Assembly: GCF_005796205.1 (NCBI RefSeq)
Contig: NZ_VAHN01000003.1
Location: 1-64,000, forward strand
From: Pseudarthrobacter sp. NamE2
GTDB lineage: Bacteria > Actinomycetota > Actinomycetes > Actinomycetales > Micrococcaceae
Direction: 5' to 3'
Length of the DNA: 64,000 nucleotides
Below are positions 34,218 to 43,774 of this stretch, in pieces. How positions within the stretch are numbered: the stretch's first letter is position 1; the number at the start of each line of letters is the position of its first letter. The position numbers and the translations under genes are program-made. The notes below the pieces were generated by a model. The model did not search any database, had not been told where the DNA came from, and saw only the letters and a list, made by a program, of their open reading frames with translations.

Positions 34218-35696
34218 ATGACGTTTGATTACAAGGTTGCCGACATCTCCCTGGCGGAAGCAGGGCGCCACCAGATCCGCCTTGCCGAGCATGAAATGCC
34301 CGGCCTGATGTCGTTGCGCGAGGAATTCGGCCCCAGCCAGCCGCTGAAAGGCGCGCGGATCGCCGGGTCGCTGCACATGACGGTGCAGACAGCTGTCCTG
34401 ATCGAAACACTGACCGCTCTCGGCGCTGAAGTGCGGTGGGCCTCCTGCAATATCTTCTCCACGCAGGACGAGGCCGCGGCCGCCGTCGTGGTGGGCAACG
34501 GCACGCCGGAAGATCCGCAGGGCGTCCCGGTCTTCGCCTGGAAGGGCGAAAGCCTCGAAGAATACTGGTGGACCGCCGAGCAGATCCTGACGTGGCCAGG
34601 GGCGGACACCAACCCTGAGCTGGGCCCCAACATGATCCTGGACGACGGCGGGGACGCCACCATGCTGGTGCACAAGGGCGTCGAATTCGAGGCAATCGGC
34701 AACGTGCCCTCCGCCGGCCCCACGGACTCCGAGGAATACGGGATCTTCCTTGAGGTCATCCGCCGCTCCCTCGCTGCCGACCCGCAGAAGTGGACCCGGA
34801 CCGCGTCCGCCATCAAGGGTGTTACCGAGGAAACCACCACCGGTGTGCACCGCCTCTACCAGCTGGCCGAACAGGGCAATCTGCTGTTCCCGGCCATCAA
34901 CGTCAACGACTCCGTCACCAAGAGCAAATTCGACAACAAGTACGGCATCCGGCACTCCCTGCCGGACGGGATCAACCGTGCAACGGATGTGCTCATGGGC
35001 GGCAAGGTCGCCGTCGTCTGCGGCTACGGCGACGTCGGCAAGGGCGCCGCGGAGGCGCTGCGCGGCCAGGGCTCGCGGGTGATCGTCACCGAGATCGATC
35101 CGATTTGTGCCCTGCAGGCCGCCATGGACGGCTACCAGGTGGCCCGGCTCGAATCCGTCCTCGCCCAGGGCGACATCTTCATCACCACCACGGGCAACAA
35201 GGACGTCATCATGGCCGAGCACATGGCGGGCATGAAGAACAAGGCCATCGTCGGCAACATCGGGCATTTCGACAACGAGATCGACATGGCAGGCCTGGCC
35301 AAGGTTCCCGGCATCCGGAAGGTCGAGATCAAGCCGCAGGTCCACGAGTGGGTGTTTGACGCCGGTACCGGCACCGAGCGCTCCATCATCGTCCTGTCTG
35401 AGGGGCGCCTGCTGAACCTGGGCAACGCCACCGGCCACCCCTCCTTCGTGATGAGCAACTCCTTCGCCAACCAGACCATCGCGCAGATCGAGCTGTGGAC
35501 CAAGCAGAACCAGCCCGAAGGACAGCGCGATTACGAGAACCAGGTGTACGTGCTGCCCAAGGTCCTGGACGAGAAGGTTGCCCGCCTGCACCTCGACGCG
35601 CTGGGCGTGGAGCTGACGGAGCTGACCAAGGACCAGGCGGAGTACCTGGACATTGATGTTGCCGGCCCCTACAAGCCCGAGCACTATCGTTACTAA
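34218..35696 (+). CDS. ahcY: Adenosylhomocysteinase
   Basis: Reversibly hydrolyses S-adenosylhomocysteine to homocysteine and adenosine, keeping methylation going. 492 aa, the actinobacterial length including the 40-residue insertion not found in the mammalian enzyme. The NAD-binding loop [15 protein letters not shown], the [13 protein letters not shown] active-site region, and the C-terminal KPEHYRY that reaches into the NAD site of the neighbouring subunit are all present. AAAGGA precedes ATG 34218. The 66-nt gap upstream is too short for an SAH riboswitch. Ended by a strong hairpin. Confidence 0.97.
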   Translation: MTFDYKVADISLAEAGRHQIRLAEHEMPGLMSLREEFGPSQPLKGARIAGSLHMTVQTAVLIETLTALGAEVRWASCNIFSTQDEAAAAVVVGNGTPEDPQGVPVFAWKGESLEEYWWTAEQILTWPGADTNPELGPNMILDDGGDATMLVHKGVEFEAIGNVPSAGPTDSEEYGIFLEVIRRSLAADPQKWTRTASAIKGVTEETTTGVHRLYQLAEQGNLLFPAINVNDSVTKSKFDNKYGIRHSLPDGINRATDVLMGGKVAVVCGYGDVGKGAAEALRGQGSRVIVTEIDPICALQAAMDGYQVARLESVLAQGDIFITTTGNKDVIMAEHMAGMKNKAIVGNIGHFDNEIDMAGLAKVPGIRKVEIKPQVHEWVFDAGTGTERSIIVLSEGRLLNLGNATGHPSFVMSNSFANQTIAQIELWTKQNQPEGQRDYENQVYVLPKVLDEKVARLHLDALGVELTELTKDQAEYLDIDVAGPYKPEHYRY

Positions 35697-35739
35697 GAAG
35701 TAAAGTACCCGGGTGCGGGCGCACCCGGGTTGTTACTTC
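35697..35739. terminator. ahcY terminator
   Basis: ACCCGGGTGC (35707-35716) pairs with GCACCCGGGT (35721-35730), flanked by an outer GAAGTAA/TTACTTC stem (35697-35703 with 35733-35739). It begins immediately after the ahcY stop and ends 8 nt before the next -10 hexamer. Confidence 0.8.
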
Positions 35740-35746
35740 CTGCCCC

Positions 35747-35752
35747 TAGGAT
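35747..35752 (+). promoter_or_regulatory. -10 hexamer TAGGAT, leaderless L,D-transpeptidase gene
   Basis: TAGGAT ends 6 nt before ATG 35759. Confidence 0.5.
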
Positions 35753-35758
35753 CGGAAT

Positions 35759-36997
35759 ATGGAGCCCGAAGTCCAGACCCGCCGCACGCGGAGCCTCAAA
35801 AAGATTGTGATCGTTGCCGTGGTGTGCGTCCTGGCAGCAGCCGGGGGCATGTTCGCCGCCGTCGCGCCCGGACTCGCCGGCAGTGCGCTGGAATCCGAAG
35901 CGGGCTCAGCGGTCCGGACCTCTCCGGGCCTCGCCGCGCCCGTCATTGCTCCCGTAAAGTCGGACGCACAGCCGGCGGACGGCGCCAAGCAGGTCAACCC
36001 CGCAGCCCCTGTCTCCCTTAGGGTGAGCAACGGGACCATCGAACGCGTCACGCTCACCAGTACCGCCGGCGAAACGGTCGAAGGAAGCATCGACGCTGCG
36101 GGCACCGGCTGGACGGCCTCCGCACCGCTGAAATTCAACACAGATTACAGCTACACCTACGTGGTGAAGGACGGTGCCGGCAGGGAATCCAGCACAACGT
36201 CATCCTTCAGCACCGTGTCCAGCTCCCATGAAGCCGATGCTGCCATCTACCCGCTGGACGGCATGAAGGTGGGCGTCGGGCAGCCGCTCCAGATCATCTT
36301 CAGCGAACCGGTGCTCAACCGCGATGCCGTGGAGAAGGCCATCAGGATCACCAGCAGCGCCGGCCAAGTGGGCGCCTTCCACTGGCACAGCGACCGCATG
36401 GTCCGGTACCGTGCGGAGAACTTCTGGGCCGCAAACTCAACCATCTCCATGGATATGCAGCTCTTCGGTGTGGACCTGGGCAACGGACAGATCGCGAACT
36501 TCAACAAGAAAATGAGCGTGTCCATCGGTGACAAAAAAGTGGCCGTCGCGGACGCCGCAGCGCACACCTTCACGCTGAGCATCAACGACCAGCCGGTCAA
36601 GACACTTCCGGTCAGCATGGGGGACAAGCGCTTCCCGTCTGCCCGTGGCTACGGGGTCCTGATGGAAAAGAAGCGCTACGACCACTTCCGGGCCTCAAGC
36701 ATCGGCCTGAAGCCGGACGACCCCGCCTACTACGGCGACGTGGACGTGGAATACACCATAAGGCTCACCCTCAGCGGCGCCTACATCCACCAGGCCCTGG
36801 AGTCCGCCTACCCCTTCATCGGAAACACGAACGTTTCACACGGCTGCATCGGCTTCGCTCCCGACGGCGCTGCCTGGGTCTTCGACAACATGGGCACCGG
36901 CGACGTGGTTCAAATCATCAATACCGAGGGGGACTACGCCGCGCATGACGACGGTTTCGGGGACTGGAACATCCCCTGGAGCGAGTACGACAACTGA
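35759..36997 (+). CDS. L,D-transpeptidase with Ig-like domains (YkuD)
   Basis: 412-aa cell-wall cross-linking enzyme (3-3 cross-links, mycobacterial Ldt type). A basic N-terminus and hydrophobic segment at about 17-35 act as signal anchor. Two Ig-like domains follow (about 80-170 and 170-255), then the YkuD catalytic domain. Catalytic cysteine is Cys363 in SHGCIGF with His361 beside it. The position after Cys-Ile, usually Arg or Asn, is Gly here. DDPAYYGDVDVEYTIRLTLSGAYIH is the conserved block before the active site. It would be insensitive to most penicillins but inhibited by carbapenems, as for the family. Confidence 0.92.
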   Translation: MEPEVQTRRTRSLKKIVIVAVVCVLAAAGGMFAAVAPGLAGSALESEAGSAVRTSPGLAAPVIAPVKSDAQPADGAKQVNPAAPVSLRVSNGTIERVTLTSTAGETVEGSIDAAGTGWTASAPLKFNTDYSYTYVVKDGAGRESSTTSSFSTVSSSHEADAAIYPLDGMKVGVGQPLQIIFSEPVLNRDAVEKAIRITSSAGQVGAFHWHSDRMVRYRAENFWAANSTISMDMQLFGVDLGNGQIANFNKKMSVSIGDKKVAVADAAAHTFTLSINDQPVKTLPVSMGDKRFPSARGYGVLMEKKRYDHFRASSIGLKPDDPAYYGDVDVEYTIRLTLSGAYIHQALESAYPFIGNTNVSHGCIGFAPDGAAWVFDNMGTGDVVQIINTEGDYAAHDDGFGDWNIPWSEYDN

Positions 36998-36999
36998 CG

Positions 37000-37800
37000 T
37001 CAGCCGGTGAAAGGCAGGCGCTGCAGCCGTTCCCCCACGGCGGTGTTGCGCCGGCGCTGCTGCGACAACCGGGAAAGCTCGCGGTTCCGGCGTTCGGCAA
37101 CGACGGCGGCAAGAAAGTCATCGGGGCTTGTCCCCGGGGGCGGGGGAGGGGCCACGTGGGCGGAAAGCTCCGTGGCGATGGAGACTGCCATCCCTGCCCG
37201 TGACTGCGGCGCCATCCTGCCCGCCTGGCGAAGGAACTGGGAGGCCCGCCGCGCTGTGGCATCCGGGATCCGTCCGATATCCGCCGCCGCCGCCCAGGCC
37301 TGCAGCCGGGGCGGAACGAAAACCGGAACGGCCGGTTCCACGGGTACCCGGCTGCGGATGGCGTAGGTTCCGGCCAACAGGTCGCCAAGGCGGCGGGACT
37401 TGGAATTGAAGAGGGCTACGGCCAGGGCCAGCCCCCCGAGAGTCAGGTAGATCTCGAGGAAACCGGTGAGGCCGCGGATCAACGCGTGCCGGAAGCGGAT
37501 GGCGCCGCCGTCGTCCCGGACAACCCGCAGGCCGGTGGCAAGTTTGCCGAGGGACAGGCCGCGGCTCAGGGTTTCCACCGCGACCGGGAGGATCACCAGG
37601 CAGAAAACCACACTGGACAGGACCAGCGCGCGCATGGCCGCCTCATCAACGTCTTCCCCGGCCGCGGACAGGCCGACCAGGACCGCCACCAGCAGCACCA
37701 TGTGGAAGAGGACGTCAAGGATCAGGCCGAGCGCGCGGGCGGCGAATGATGCAGGACGCAGCTCCAGGACCACAGCCTCGCCGGTAACGATCGAACTCAC
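37000..37800 (-). CDS. RDD family membrane protein
   Basis: 266 aa; RDD domain in the first 145 residues with three helices: RALGLILDVLFHMVLLVAVLVG (the first Arg-Asp pair of the family), LVLSSVVFCLVILPVAVETL and GFLEIYLTLGGLALAVALF, plus RGLSLGKLATGLRVVRDDGG. The C-terminal half is hydrophilic, basic and Pro-rich. RDD proteins are implicated in transport of small molecules or ions. It diverges from a SpoIIM/DUF95 protein, as do M. tuberculosis Rv3695/Rv3694c, where the pair is linked to a MoxR/DUF58 cluster; here that cluster lies 9-14 kb away. Confidence 0.88.
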   Translation of the reverse strand: MSSIVTGEAVVLELRPASFAARALGLILDVLFHMVLLVAVLVGLSAAGEDVDEAAMRALVLSSVVFCLVILPVAVETLSRGLSLGKLATGLRVVRDDGGAIRFRHALIRGLTGFLEIYLTLGGLALAVALFNSKSRRLGDLLAGTYAIRSRVPVEPAVPVFVPPRLQAWAAAADIGRIPDATARRASQFLRQAGRMAPQSRAGMAVSIATELSAHVAPPPPPGTSPDDFLAAVVAERRNRELSRLSQQRRRNTAVGERLQRLPFTG

Positions 37801-37856
37801 AGCATGTACCCGTTCCTCGCGTTCGATGGGACGGTCAAAGTCTAGTGCCGTGGCAT

Positions 37857-37862
37857 TAGGCT
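37857..37862 (+). promoter_or_regulatory. -10 hexamer TAGGCT, leaderless SpoIIM-like gene
   Basis: TAGGCT ends 6 nt before GTG 37869. Confidence 0.55.
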
Positions 37863-37868
37863 GGTCCC

Positions 37869-38861
37869 GTGGACATGGACGCCTTCGCCGCGGTGAACGC
37901 GGACAAGTGGTCGAGATTGCACGAGCTGTCCGGCAAGGGCAGGCTCACCGGAGCCGAAGCGGACGAGCTGCTGGCCCTGTACCAGTCCACCTCCTCGCAC
38001 CTGTCCCTCATCCGGTCCATTGCCCCGGAAAGCGGGCTCTCGGCGTCGCTCTCGGCAACACTGGCACAGGCACGGACGAGGTTTACCGGCGCACGCACCA
38101 ACCCGATGGCTGACCTCGCCAGGTTCTTTGTGGCGGCGCTTCCGGCGGCCTTCTACCGGCTCACCTGGCTCACGCTCGCCTGCGGAGCTGCCTTCATTGT
38201 GGTGGGATCCGCTTATGCCCTCTGGATTGGCACGTCGCCCGAAGCGCTTCGGGCAGTGGGTTCCGAGGCTGCACTTCGGCAGTATGTCGAGGAGGATTTC
38301 ATCGATTACTACTCGGAAAACCCCGCCGCATCTTTCGCCGGTGCGGTGTGGACCAACAACGCCTGGATCAGCGCGCAGGCCGTGGCGCTCGGCATCACCG
38401 GGATATGGGTGCCGATGATCCTGTTCAGCAACGCGCAGGGCGTGGGAGTAGCTGCCGGGGTCTTCGCCGCCGCCGGCAAGCAGGACGTCTTCTTCAGCTA
38501 CATCCTGCCGCACGGCCTGATGGAACTGACGGCGGTTTTCGTTGCCTGCGCTGCCGGCCTTCGCATCTTCTGGGCCATGGTATCGCCGGGGCCGCGCACA
38601 AGGGGCCGCGCGGTTGCCGAGGAAGGAAGGTCACTCATCACCGTGGCGCTCGGTCTGGTCCTGGTGCTGTTTGCCTCCGGACTGGTTGAGGGATTCGTCA
38701 CGCCCAGCCCGCTGCCGGTATGGGCCAAGATCACCATCGGCGCGGCCGTGCTTGCCTTGTATTGGGCGTACGTGCTCGTTTGGGGGAGGCGGGCGTACCA
38801 GGCTGGGGAACGCGGTGACCTGCGCCGTGAGGACGCGGGCTACACGGAAATCGCTGCCTGA
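37869..38861 (+). CDS. Stage II sporulation protein M / DUF95 family membrane protein
   Basis: 330-aa multi-pass protein. Cytoplasmic helical N-terminus (residues 1-90) with the AVNADKWSRLHELSGK opening, then helices near 110-130, 160-205, 225-245 and 260-300. FFSYILPHGLMELTAVFVACAAGLRI is the conserved SpoIIM block with PHG. The organism group does not sporulate, so the name only marks homology; a role in wall-enzyme localisation is inferred from SpoIIM. GTG start with leaderless promoter. Confidence 0.88.
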   Translation: MDMDAFAAVNADKWSRLHELSGKGRLTGAEADELLALYQSTSSHLSLIRSIAPESGLSASLSATLAQARTRFTGARTNPMADLARFFVAALPAAFYRLTWLTLACGAAFIVVGSAYALWIGTSPEALRAVGSEAALRQYVEEDFIDYYSENPAASFAGAVWTNNAWISAQAVALGITGIWVPMILFSNAQGVGVAAGVFAAAGKQDVFFSYILPHGLMELTAVFVACAAGLRIFWAMVSPGPRTRGRAVAEEGRSLITVALGLVLVLFASGLVEGFVTPSPLPVWAKITIGAAVLALYWAYVLVWGRRAYQAGERGDLRREDAGYTEIAA

Positions 38862-38913
38862 ATCGTTGTAATCGCGCCGGGGTGGTTCCTCGCTCCGCCC
38901 AGGCCCCGGACGG

Positions 38914-38919
38914 TAGGCT
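38914..38919 (+). promoter_or_regulatory. -10 hexamer TAGGCT upstream of TIGR01906 gene
   Basis: TAGGCT predicts a start near 38926 and a leader of about 60 nt with GGAAG at 38972-38976 before GTG 38987. Confidence 0.4.
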
Positions 38920-38986
38920 CGACAACAGATAAAGCGTGCCGGCCCAGGCCGGTGCGGCGTGCAAACCCGACGGAAGTGACGCTGCT

Positions 38987-40099
38987 GTGAAAGACGAAAC
39001 ACCGGCCCGTGCCAAGAGCGCGGAGCCGCAGCCGGAGCCTTTCCTCGATACCTCCGGCGACTCCGACGAACCCGCCTTTTCCTGGATGGCTCCTGCCGGC
39101 AGGGACACCGCCGGCTCTAGGGCCGGAGATACTCCCGGAGCCGCCAGGCCGTCCGGGTCGTCCTCCATCGACGGCAGCGGTGACGCCGGCATTGCGCCCG
39201 GAAGCACGCAGGCTGAAACCCGCGCGGACCGGAAGGCAGCCGAAGCCGCTGCCGCGCCGCCGTCGGACGCTGATGACAGGCCGGGCAACGGCAGTTCATC
39301 CGTCTTCAACGAGCCGCTCCACACGTCGGCGCTGCATGTACGCCCGCCGGAGGAAGAGGTGGAGCGACGCAACGCCGAGCGTGAGAACGCCGCCAACGCC
39401 AAGCCTGTAGCTCCCCGGGTCATGCAGGTCCTGCTGGCCGTGTGCTTTCCGGTAGTCCTCCTGGTTTTGGCCGTGCGTGTGGTCACCAGCCCGCTGTTCC
39501 TCTGGGTGGAGTACAACCGCCCCGGCTTCCCGGGCGACGGGTACGGCTTCAGCACGGATGACCGCATGACGTACGGCTCCTACGCCGTGGACTACCTCAG
39601 CAACTGGGCAGGGCCGCGCTACCTCGGCGACCTGGTGCACCGCGGCGGTGACAAGCTGTTCAAGGACGGCGAGGTCAGCCACATGGCGGACGTCAAACTG
39701 GTGATACTGTCCACCTTCGGCGCCGGCGCGCTGCTCCTGCTCCTGTGCCTCATCGCGGTCCTCTACCTGCGCAAGCGCAGCACGGGCGGCGTCCGGCGCG
39801 GACTGTTCGCCGGGTCCATCATCACCCTGGTCATCATCCTCGGACTCGGCACCCTCGCGTTCCTGGGCTGGCAGCAGTTCTTCACCGAGTTCCACCGCAT
39901 CTTCTTTGCAGACGGGTCCTGGACATTCAGCCTGGACGACACACTGATCCGGCTGTTCCCGGGCCAGTTCTGGATCGATGCCGGCATCGCCATCGCAGGC
40001 CTGGTCCTGCTGACGGCACTGGTGACACTGGTCCTCACCTGGCCCACGCGCCGCCGGCGCGGCCTGCCGCGCAGGGAGGCCGCGGCGGATCAGGCGTAA
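38987..40099 (+). CDS. TIGR01906 (DUF1461) family integral membrane protein
   Basis: 370 aa. Residues 1 to about 140 are disordered, Ala/Pro/Asp/Ser-rich. Then four helices (VLLAVCFPVVLLVLAVRVV, LVILSTFGAGALLLLLCLIAVLYL, GLFAGSIITLVIILGLGTLAFLG, AGIAIAGLVLLTALVTLVLTW) with a conserved outer segment EYNRPGFPGDGYGFSTDDRMTYG and an FADGSWTFSLDDTLIRLFP loop characteristic of the family. Function unknown. GTG 38987 is chosen for its GGAAG; an in-frame GTG at 38936 would add 17 residues. Its 3' end overlaps the convergent gene by 10 nt. Confidence 0.85.
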   Translation: MKDETPARAKSAEPQPEPFLDTSGDSDEPAFSWMAPAGRDTAGSRAGDTPGAARPSGSSSIDGSGDAGIAPGSTQAETRADRKAAEAAAAPPSDADDRPGNGSSSVFNEPLHTSALHVRPPEEEVERRNAERENAANAKPVAPRVMQVLLAVCFPVVLLVLAVRVVTSPLFLWVEYNRPGFPGDGYGFSTDDRMTYGSYAVDYLSNWAGPRYLGDLVHRGGDKLFKDGEVSHMADVKLVILSTFGAGALLLLLCLIAVLYLRKRSTGGVRRGLFAGSIITLVIILGLGTLAFLGWQQFFTEFHRIFFADGSWTFSLDDTLIRLFPGQFWIDAGIAIAGLVLLTALVTLVLTWPTRRRRGLPRREAAADQA

Positions 40100-41919
40100 A
40101 GCCGGGCGATTTCGGCCTGGAAGTCCTGCACGACGGCGGCCCGCTTCAGTTTGAGCGAGGGCGTCAGGTGGCCTGACTCAACCGTAAATTCCGTGTCCAG
40201 TATGGCGAAGGACCGGATGGACTCGGCCCTGGACACCAGCTGGTTGGCCTGGTCCACCGCGTCCTGTACTGCCTTGACTACCGAGGGCTCGGACGTGGCC
40301 TCGCGAAGGGGGAGCGGGGGCAGCCCCCGTTCGGAGCGCCAGTTGCCGAGCCCCTCGGGGTCAAGCGTCACCAGCGCCGAGACAAACGGTTTGCCGTCGC
40401 CGACCACTACGGCATGCCCTACCAGCTGATGGGACCTGATGATGTCCTCCAAGGGGCCGGGGGCCACGTTCTTTCCGCCGGCGGTGACCAGCAGGTCCTT
40501 CTTCCGCCCGGTGACCGTGAGGAAGCCGTCCGCGTCCAGCGTGCCGTAGTCCCCGGTCCGGAAGAAGCCGTCCACAAACGCTTCGGCGTTGGCCGCGGCG
40601 TTGCCGTGGTAGCCCTTGAACACACCGATGCCCTTGACCAGGATTTCCCCGTCCCCGGCCACCCGGATGGTGGTGCCGGGGATGGGAATGCCTACGGACC
40701 CAACGCGCGTATGCGAGGGCGTGTTGACGGTGCAGTGCGCCGTGGTTTCGGTCAGGCCGTAACCTTCCAGGACCGGGATCCCTGCGCCGCGGAAGAAATG
40801 CGCGTCCTCACGCGACAGCGGGCTGGCACCGGACACCGTATATCCCACCTGCCCTCCCAGTGCCTGGCGGAGCCGCGGATAGAGCAGCTTGTCGAAGAAT
40901 CCATGCCGGATCCGCAACAGCAACCCGGGACCGGTACCTTGGCCGCGGCTTTCCCTGTCCTGTTCCCGGGAGAAGGCGGCTGCGGCTGCCGAGGCTGCCT
41001 TGAACAGCCGGGACTTGCCCGCCAGGGCCGCCTTGTGGGCCGCGGTTGCGCGGACTTTCTCGAAAATCGGGGGGACCACCAGCAGGAAGGTGGGCTTGAA
41101 CGTGCCCAGGTCCTCCAGGAGCTGGGCGGCGCCGGGGGTATGGCCCAAGGTGGCTCCGGCGGCCAGGCACACCACCTGCACGGCCCGGGCCAGGACGTGC
41201 GCCAGCGGCAGGAACATCAGTGTGCGCGCCTGGTCCCGGAGCAGGAGCTCCGGGAGGAACACCACGATGTTCTTGGCCACGAGGGCGAAGTTGCCGTGGG
41301 TGATTTCGCAGCCCTTGGGGTTTCCCGTGGTACCCGAGGTGTACACCAGCGATGCCACGTCATCGAGCCCGGCCCTGCTGCGGTGCCGTTCCAGCTCTGC
41401 GTCGCTGACCCCTGCCCCGGCGGCGGCGAGGCTGGCGAGGTTGGGGGCGTCGCCGTCGTGCTCCATCCTTACCACGTTCACCAGGCGGTCGCGAAGCGGC
41501 GGCGAGCCGGCAACCACCCCCGCCACCAGCTCCGCCGTGGGGCGGTCCTGGACAAAGACGCGCCGGGCGGCGGAGTCCCTGAGGATCCACTCCACCTGCC
41601 GTGCGGAGGACGTCTCGTAAATGGGGACGGTGACACCGCCGGCGAACCAGATGGCGAAGTCCACCAGGGTCCATTCGTAGGAGGTGGCGGACATAACGGC
41701 CACGGTATCAGCCGGTTCCAGCCCGCCGGCGATCAGTCCCTTGGCCAGGGCGCTCACATCCTGCAGGAACTTCGCCGCCGGAACATCCACCCAGCCGTTG
41801 GGCCCCTTGCGCCGGTAGAGGGCATGCGCCGGGTTGGCGCCGTGTTGCTCCAGCAGGAGATCGGTGACGTTGCAGCCTGCGTCCAGCTCCACCAGCAGTT
41901 CCGTGCTTGCTTCTCTCAC
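40090..41919 (-). CDS. Long-chain acyl-CoA synthetase (AMP-dependent ligase)
   Basis: Activates fatty acids via acyl-AMP to acyl-CoA; 609 aa. ATP-binding motif YTSGTTGNPKGCEITH, the A5-type motif YGLTETTAHCTVN, the hinge/adenylate block FRTGDYGTLDADGFLTVTGR and a C-terminal KKDLLVTAGGKNVAP are all intact, matching FadD15-like enzymes. Start GTG 41919 is set by GGAG upstream; the frame remains open to 41979 without a ribosome site. The substrate could be fatty acid or another carboxylate. Confidence 0.92.
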   Translation of the reverse strand: MREASTELLVELDAGCNVTDLLLEQHGANPAHALYRRKGPNGWVDVPAAKFLQDVSALAKGLIAGGLEPADTVAVMSATSYEWTLVDFAIWFAGGVTVPIYETSSARQVEWILRDSAARRVFVQDRPTAELVAGVVAGSPPLRDRLVNVVRMEHDGDAPNLASLAAAGAGVSDAELERHRSRAGLDDVASLVYTSGTTGNPKGCEITHGNFALVAKNIVVFLPELLLRDQARTLMFLPLAHVLARAVQVVCLAAGATLGHTPGAAQLLEDLGTFKPTFLLVVPPIFEKVRATAAHKAALAGKSRLFKAASAAAAAFSREQDRESRGQGTGPGLLLRIRHGFFDKLLYPRLRQALGGQVGYTVSGASPLSREDAHFFRGAGIPVLEGYGLTETTAHCTVNTPSHTRVGSVGIPIPGTTIRVAGDGEILVKGIGVFKGYHGNAAANAEAFVDGFFRTGDYGTLDADGFLTVTGRKKDLLVTAGGKNVAPGPLEDIIRSHQLVGHAVVVGDGKPFVSALVTLDPEGLGNWRSERGLPPLPLREATSEPSVVKAVQDAVDQANQLVSRAESIRSFAILDTEFTVESGHLTPSLKLKRAAVVQDFQAEIARLYA

Positions 41920-41986
41920 AGAAGGTCTCCGTTCCGCTGCCGGGCCGCGGCGGCGGCGTCCATCGGGGGTCTCATGCAATCCTGCC

Positions 41987-43720
41987 CTAGATCCAGGACG
42001 GCATCCACATACGTATCCGCCAGGCGTCGTAGGGAATAATCTCCGCAGCCCATATGGGGTAGAAGAAGGAGGACAACACCACCGCTGCCGCTACAAACAG
42101 GACCACCAGGTACAGGCCGGAGCGCCGGCGCCAGGGCGGGTCGGCGGCGCGGCCAAGGACCAGCCCCAGGCAGTACACCAGCGCCAGGACAAGGAATGGC
42201 TCGAAGGACACTGCGTAGAAGTAGAACATGGTCCGTTCCGGATAGAGGAACCACGGCAGGTAGCCTGCGCCCACGCCGGCGAGTATGGCTCCGGCCCTCC
42301 AGTCACGCCGGCCCGCCCACCAGAACAGCAGGATGACCAGGGATACGGCTGCCCCCCACCAGATCATGGGGTTTCCGACGGACAAGACGGCGGACGTGCA
42401 CTTGGCCACATCACAGCCGGAGGTGCCCTGCTCCGGGGATTCGTAGAAGAACGACGTCGGCCTGCCGAGTACCAGCCAGCTCCAGGCGCTTGCCTCGTAG
42501 GGGTGTTCGGAGCCCAGGCCCTGGTGGAACGTATAGGCCTCCCGGTGGTAGTGTGCGAGCGACCTGACGGAGTCCGGCAGCCATCCCCATTCCGCGGACG
42601 GGTTGCTTTCCGCCCAGCGCCGGAAGTAGGCGTCATCCGAGCGGAACCAGCCGGTCCAGCTTGCCGCATAGGCGGCCGCTGCCACCGGGACGATGCTCAG
42701 GAACGCCGGGATTCCGTCCTTGACGACGCCGCCGCTGATCCAGCCGCGGACTCCCGCCACCCGCCTGGCGCTGAGGTCCCAGAAGACGGTGAGGAGGCCG
42801 AACGCGGCAAGGAAAAACAGTCCGGACCATTTGGTTCCGACGGCGAGCCCCAAACAAACACCCGCAACCACCCGCCACCAGCGGATGCCCAGCCACGGTC
42901 CGGTCAGCAGGGTGGTGGCGGGGATGCGCCCGCCGTTCCCGGCGGCGGCGCGGGCCAGACGGGCGGAAAGCCGGCGCCGGCCGTCGTCGCGGTCCAGGAG
43001 CAGGGCGCCGAAGGCGGCCAGGATCCAGAACATCAGGAAGATGTCCAGCAGGGAGGTCCGGGACATCACCAGATGGTGCCCGTCCACCGCCAGGAGCAAA
43101 CCTGCGGCCCCGGCCAACGGCAGGGACCGGAACAGTTTCAGTGCTATCAGGGACAGGAGCAGGATGGAGAGCGTTCCGGTCAGGGCCGCGGAGAACCGCC
43201 AGCCAAAGGAGTTGTCAGCCCCGAATATCCCCATGCCGGCGGCAATCATCCATTTGCCCACCGGTGGGTGGACCACGTATTCGGGCGAGGTGAGCAGGAT
43301 CTCCGGGTTGCCGGCGTTGAAGGAATCGTTCGCCTTGTCCGGCCAGTTGCGTTCGTAGCCGCTGATCAGGTATGAGTATGCATCCTTGACGTAGTACGTC
43401 TCGTCAAAGACGAGTTTGTGGGGGTAGTCCAGCCGGACGAACCTGAGGATTCCGCCGGCCACTGCCGCCAGGACCGGGACCAGCAGCAGCCAGAGCCGCA
43501 GCGACGGCGGGTACTCGCGCCAGGACTGGACCGTGCCCAGGAGCCGGGCCTGCAATGCTTCAACGGTGAACGCTTCCGCCGGGCGGCTGATCCAGGGCCG
43601 CGCCGGGGGACTGGACCGTTGCATCCCGTCCCCGCTGCTGTCCGCGGCCTCCGCGGTTTTGCCGGTTGTGGCGGGAGCGGGTTGTCCGGCTCCGGGCGGC
43701 CGCGTGGAGGTCTGCGTCAC
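41987..43720 (-). CDS. Protein O-mannosyltransferase (Pmt, GT39)
   Basis: 577-aa GT-C enzyme that transfers mannose from polyprenyl-phosphomannose to Ser/Thr of proteins crossing the membrane. GT39 features: the first external loop with the catalytic acidic pair in LVFDETYYVKDAYSYL, VHPPVGKW, GWRFSAALTG and about ten membrane helices. It is divergent from rsmI, exactly as M. tuberculosis Rv1002c/Rv1003. Start GTG 43720 is preferred because TAGCAT (43728-43733) lies 7 nt upstream; ATG 43729, preceded by AAAGG, is the alternative and would add 3 residues. Confidence 0.92.
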   Translation of the reverse strand: MTQTSTRPPGAGQPAPATTGKTAEAADSSGDGMQRSSPPARPWISRPAEAFTVEALQARLLGTVQSWREYPPSLRLWLLLVPVLAAVAGGILRFVRLDYPHKLVFDETYYVKDAYSYLISGYERNWPDKANDSFNAGNPEILLTSPEYVVHPPVGKWMIAAGMGIFGADNSFGWRFSAALTGTLSILLLSLIALKLFRSLPLAGAAGLLLAVDGHHLVMSRTSLLDIFLMFWILAAFGALLLDRDDGRRRLSARLARAAAGNGGRIPATTLLTGPWLGIRWWRVVAGVCLGLAVGTKWSGLFFLAAFGLLTVFWDLSARRVAGVRGWISGGVVKDGIPAFLSIVPVAAAAYAASWTGWFRSDDAYFRRWAESNPSAEWGWLPDSVRSLAHYHREAYTFHQGLGSEHPYEASAWSWLVLGRPTSFFYESPEQGTSGCDVAKCTSAVLSVGNPMIWWGAAVSLVILLFWWAGRRDWRAGAILAGVGAGYLPWFLYPERTMFYFYAVSFEPFLVLALVYCLGLVLGRAADPPWRRRSGLYLVVLFVAAAVVLSSFFYPIWAAEIIPYDAWRIRMWMPSWI

Positions 43721-43727
43721 GAGCCCC

Positions 43728-43733
43728 ATGCTA
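43728..43733 (-). promoter_or_regulatory. -10 hexamer TAGCAT at the pmt start
   Basis: TAGCAT on the minus strand, 7 nt before GTG 43720, and overlapping the alternative ATG 43729. The two starts of pmt and rsmI are only 54 nt apart, so the divergent promoters face away from each other within one short region. Confidence 0.4.
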
Positions 43734-43762
43734 CCTTTTGCGGCTGGCAGTCCCCGCAGCAG

Positions 43763-43768
43763 TAGGCT
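43763..43768 (+). promoter_or_regulatory. -10 hexamer TAGGCT, leaderless rsmI
   Basis: TAGGCT ends 6 nt before GTG 43775. Confidence 0.55.
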
Positions 43769-43774
43769 GGTTGC

